Source: Bacteroidota bacterium
Lineage (GTDB): Bacteria; Bacteroidota; Bacteroidia; Chitinophagales; Chitinophagaceae
Direction of reading: 5' to 3'
NCBI GenBank assembly: GCA_023415275.1
Contig: JAEZLJ010000166.1
Coordinates: 1 to 5,131 of the forward strand
DNA length: 5,131 nucleotides
The notes under the pieces were generated by a model. That model had not been told where the DNA came from, did not search any database, and saw only the letters and a program-made list of their open reading frames with translations. Each line of letters opens with the position of its first letter. Positions within the stretch are counted from its first letter, which is position 1. Shown here piece by piece: positions 5,107 through 5,131 of the stretch. The position numbers and the translations under genes are program-made.

Positions 5107-5131
5107 ATCTACGCTATACTTAGTGCGTGAT

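Overview
The window looks like chromosomal DNA of a Bacteroidota bacterium, most likely of the Chitinophagaceae/Sphingobacteriales side. That placement is an inference. It rests on a type IX secretion (T9SS) C-terminal sorting domain with a SprB-like repeat, a lipoprotein with bacterial Ig domains, a PRX_like1-type redoxin, start codons without Shine-Dalgarno sequences, and an AT-rich background. Nothing here points to a plasmid, phage, insertion sequence or CRISPR locus.

Layout. (1) Positions 3-1037, plus strand: the 3' part of a large secreted T9SS cargo protein whose start lies outside the window. (2) A strong hairpin at 1064-1093 sits between two convergent genes and can terminate both. 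(3) 1122-2636, minus strand: a lipoprotein with two tandem Ig-like domains followed by a complete papain-family (C1A) cysteine protease domain. (4) 2637-3222: a gap with no convincing gene. It holds a 12-bp palindrome and, at its far end, a textbook terminator (3142-3170). (5) 3223-3819, minus strand: an exported thioredoxin-fold protein with a CxxC motif. (6) 3820-4296: a gap full of short tandem repeats and a small hairpin element. (7) 4297-4899, minus strand: an uncharacterised 200-residue protein of a type that recurs in Bacteroidota. (8) 4900-5131: a possible promoter, a degenerate decamer array, a heptamer array and two small hairpins.

The genes do not form an obvious pathway. The first three products are all predicted to leave the cytoplasm (T9SS cargo, lipoprotein, exported redoxin); each gene appears to be its own transcription unit.

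The most unusual signal is in the right-hand 1.2 kb. Four separate intergenic tracts (3901-3928, 3954-3988, 4263-4290, 5013-5054) are tandem arrays with exactly the same period, 7 bp, but with different unit sequences. A fifth, period-10 array (4958-5006) abuts one of them. Two arrays bracket the uncharacterised gene. They resemble, in kind only, the heptanucleotide STRR repeats known from cyanobacteria; whether they are mutational by-products or functional cannot be decided from this window.
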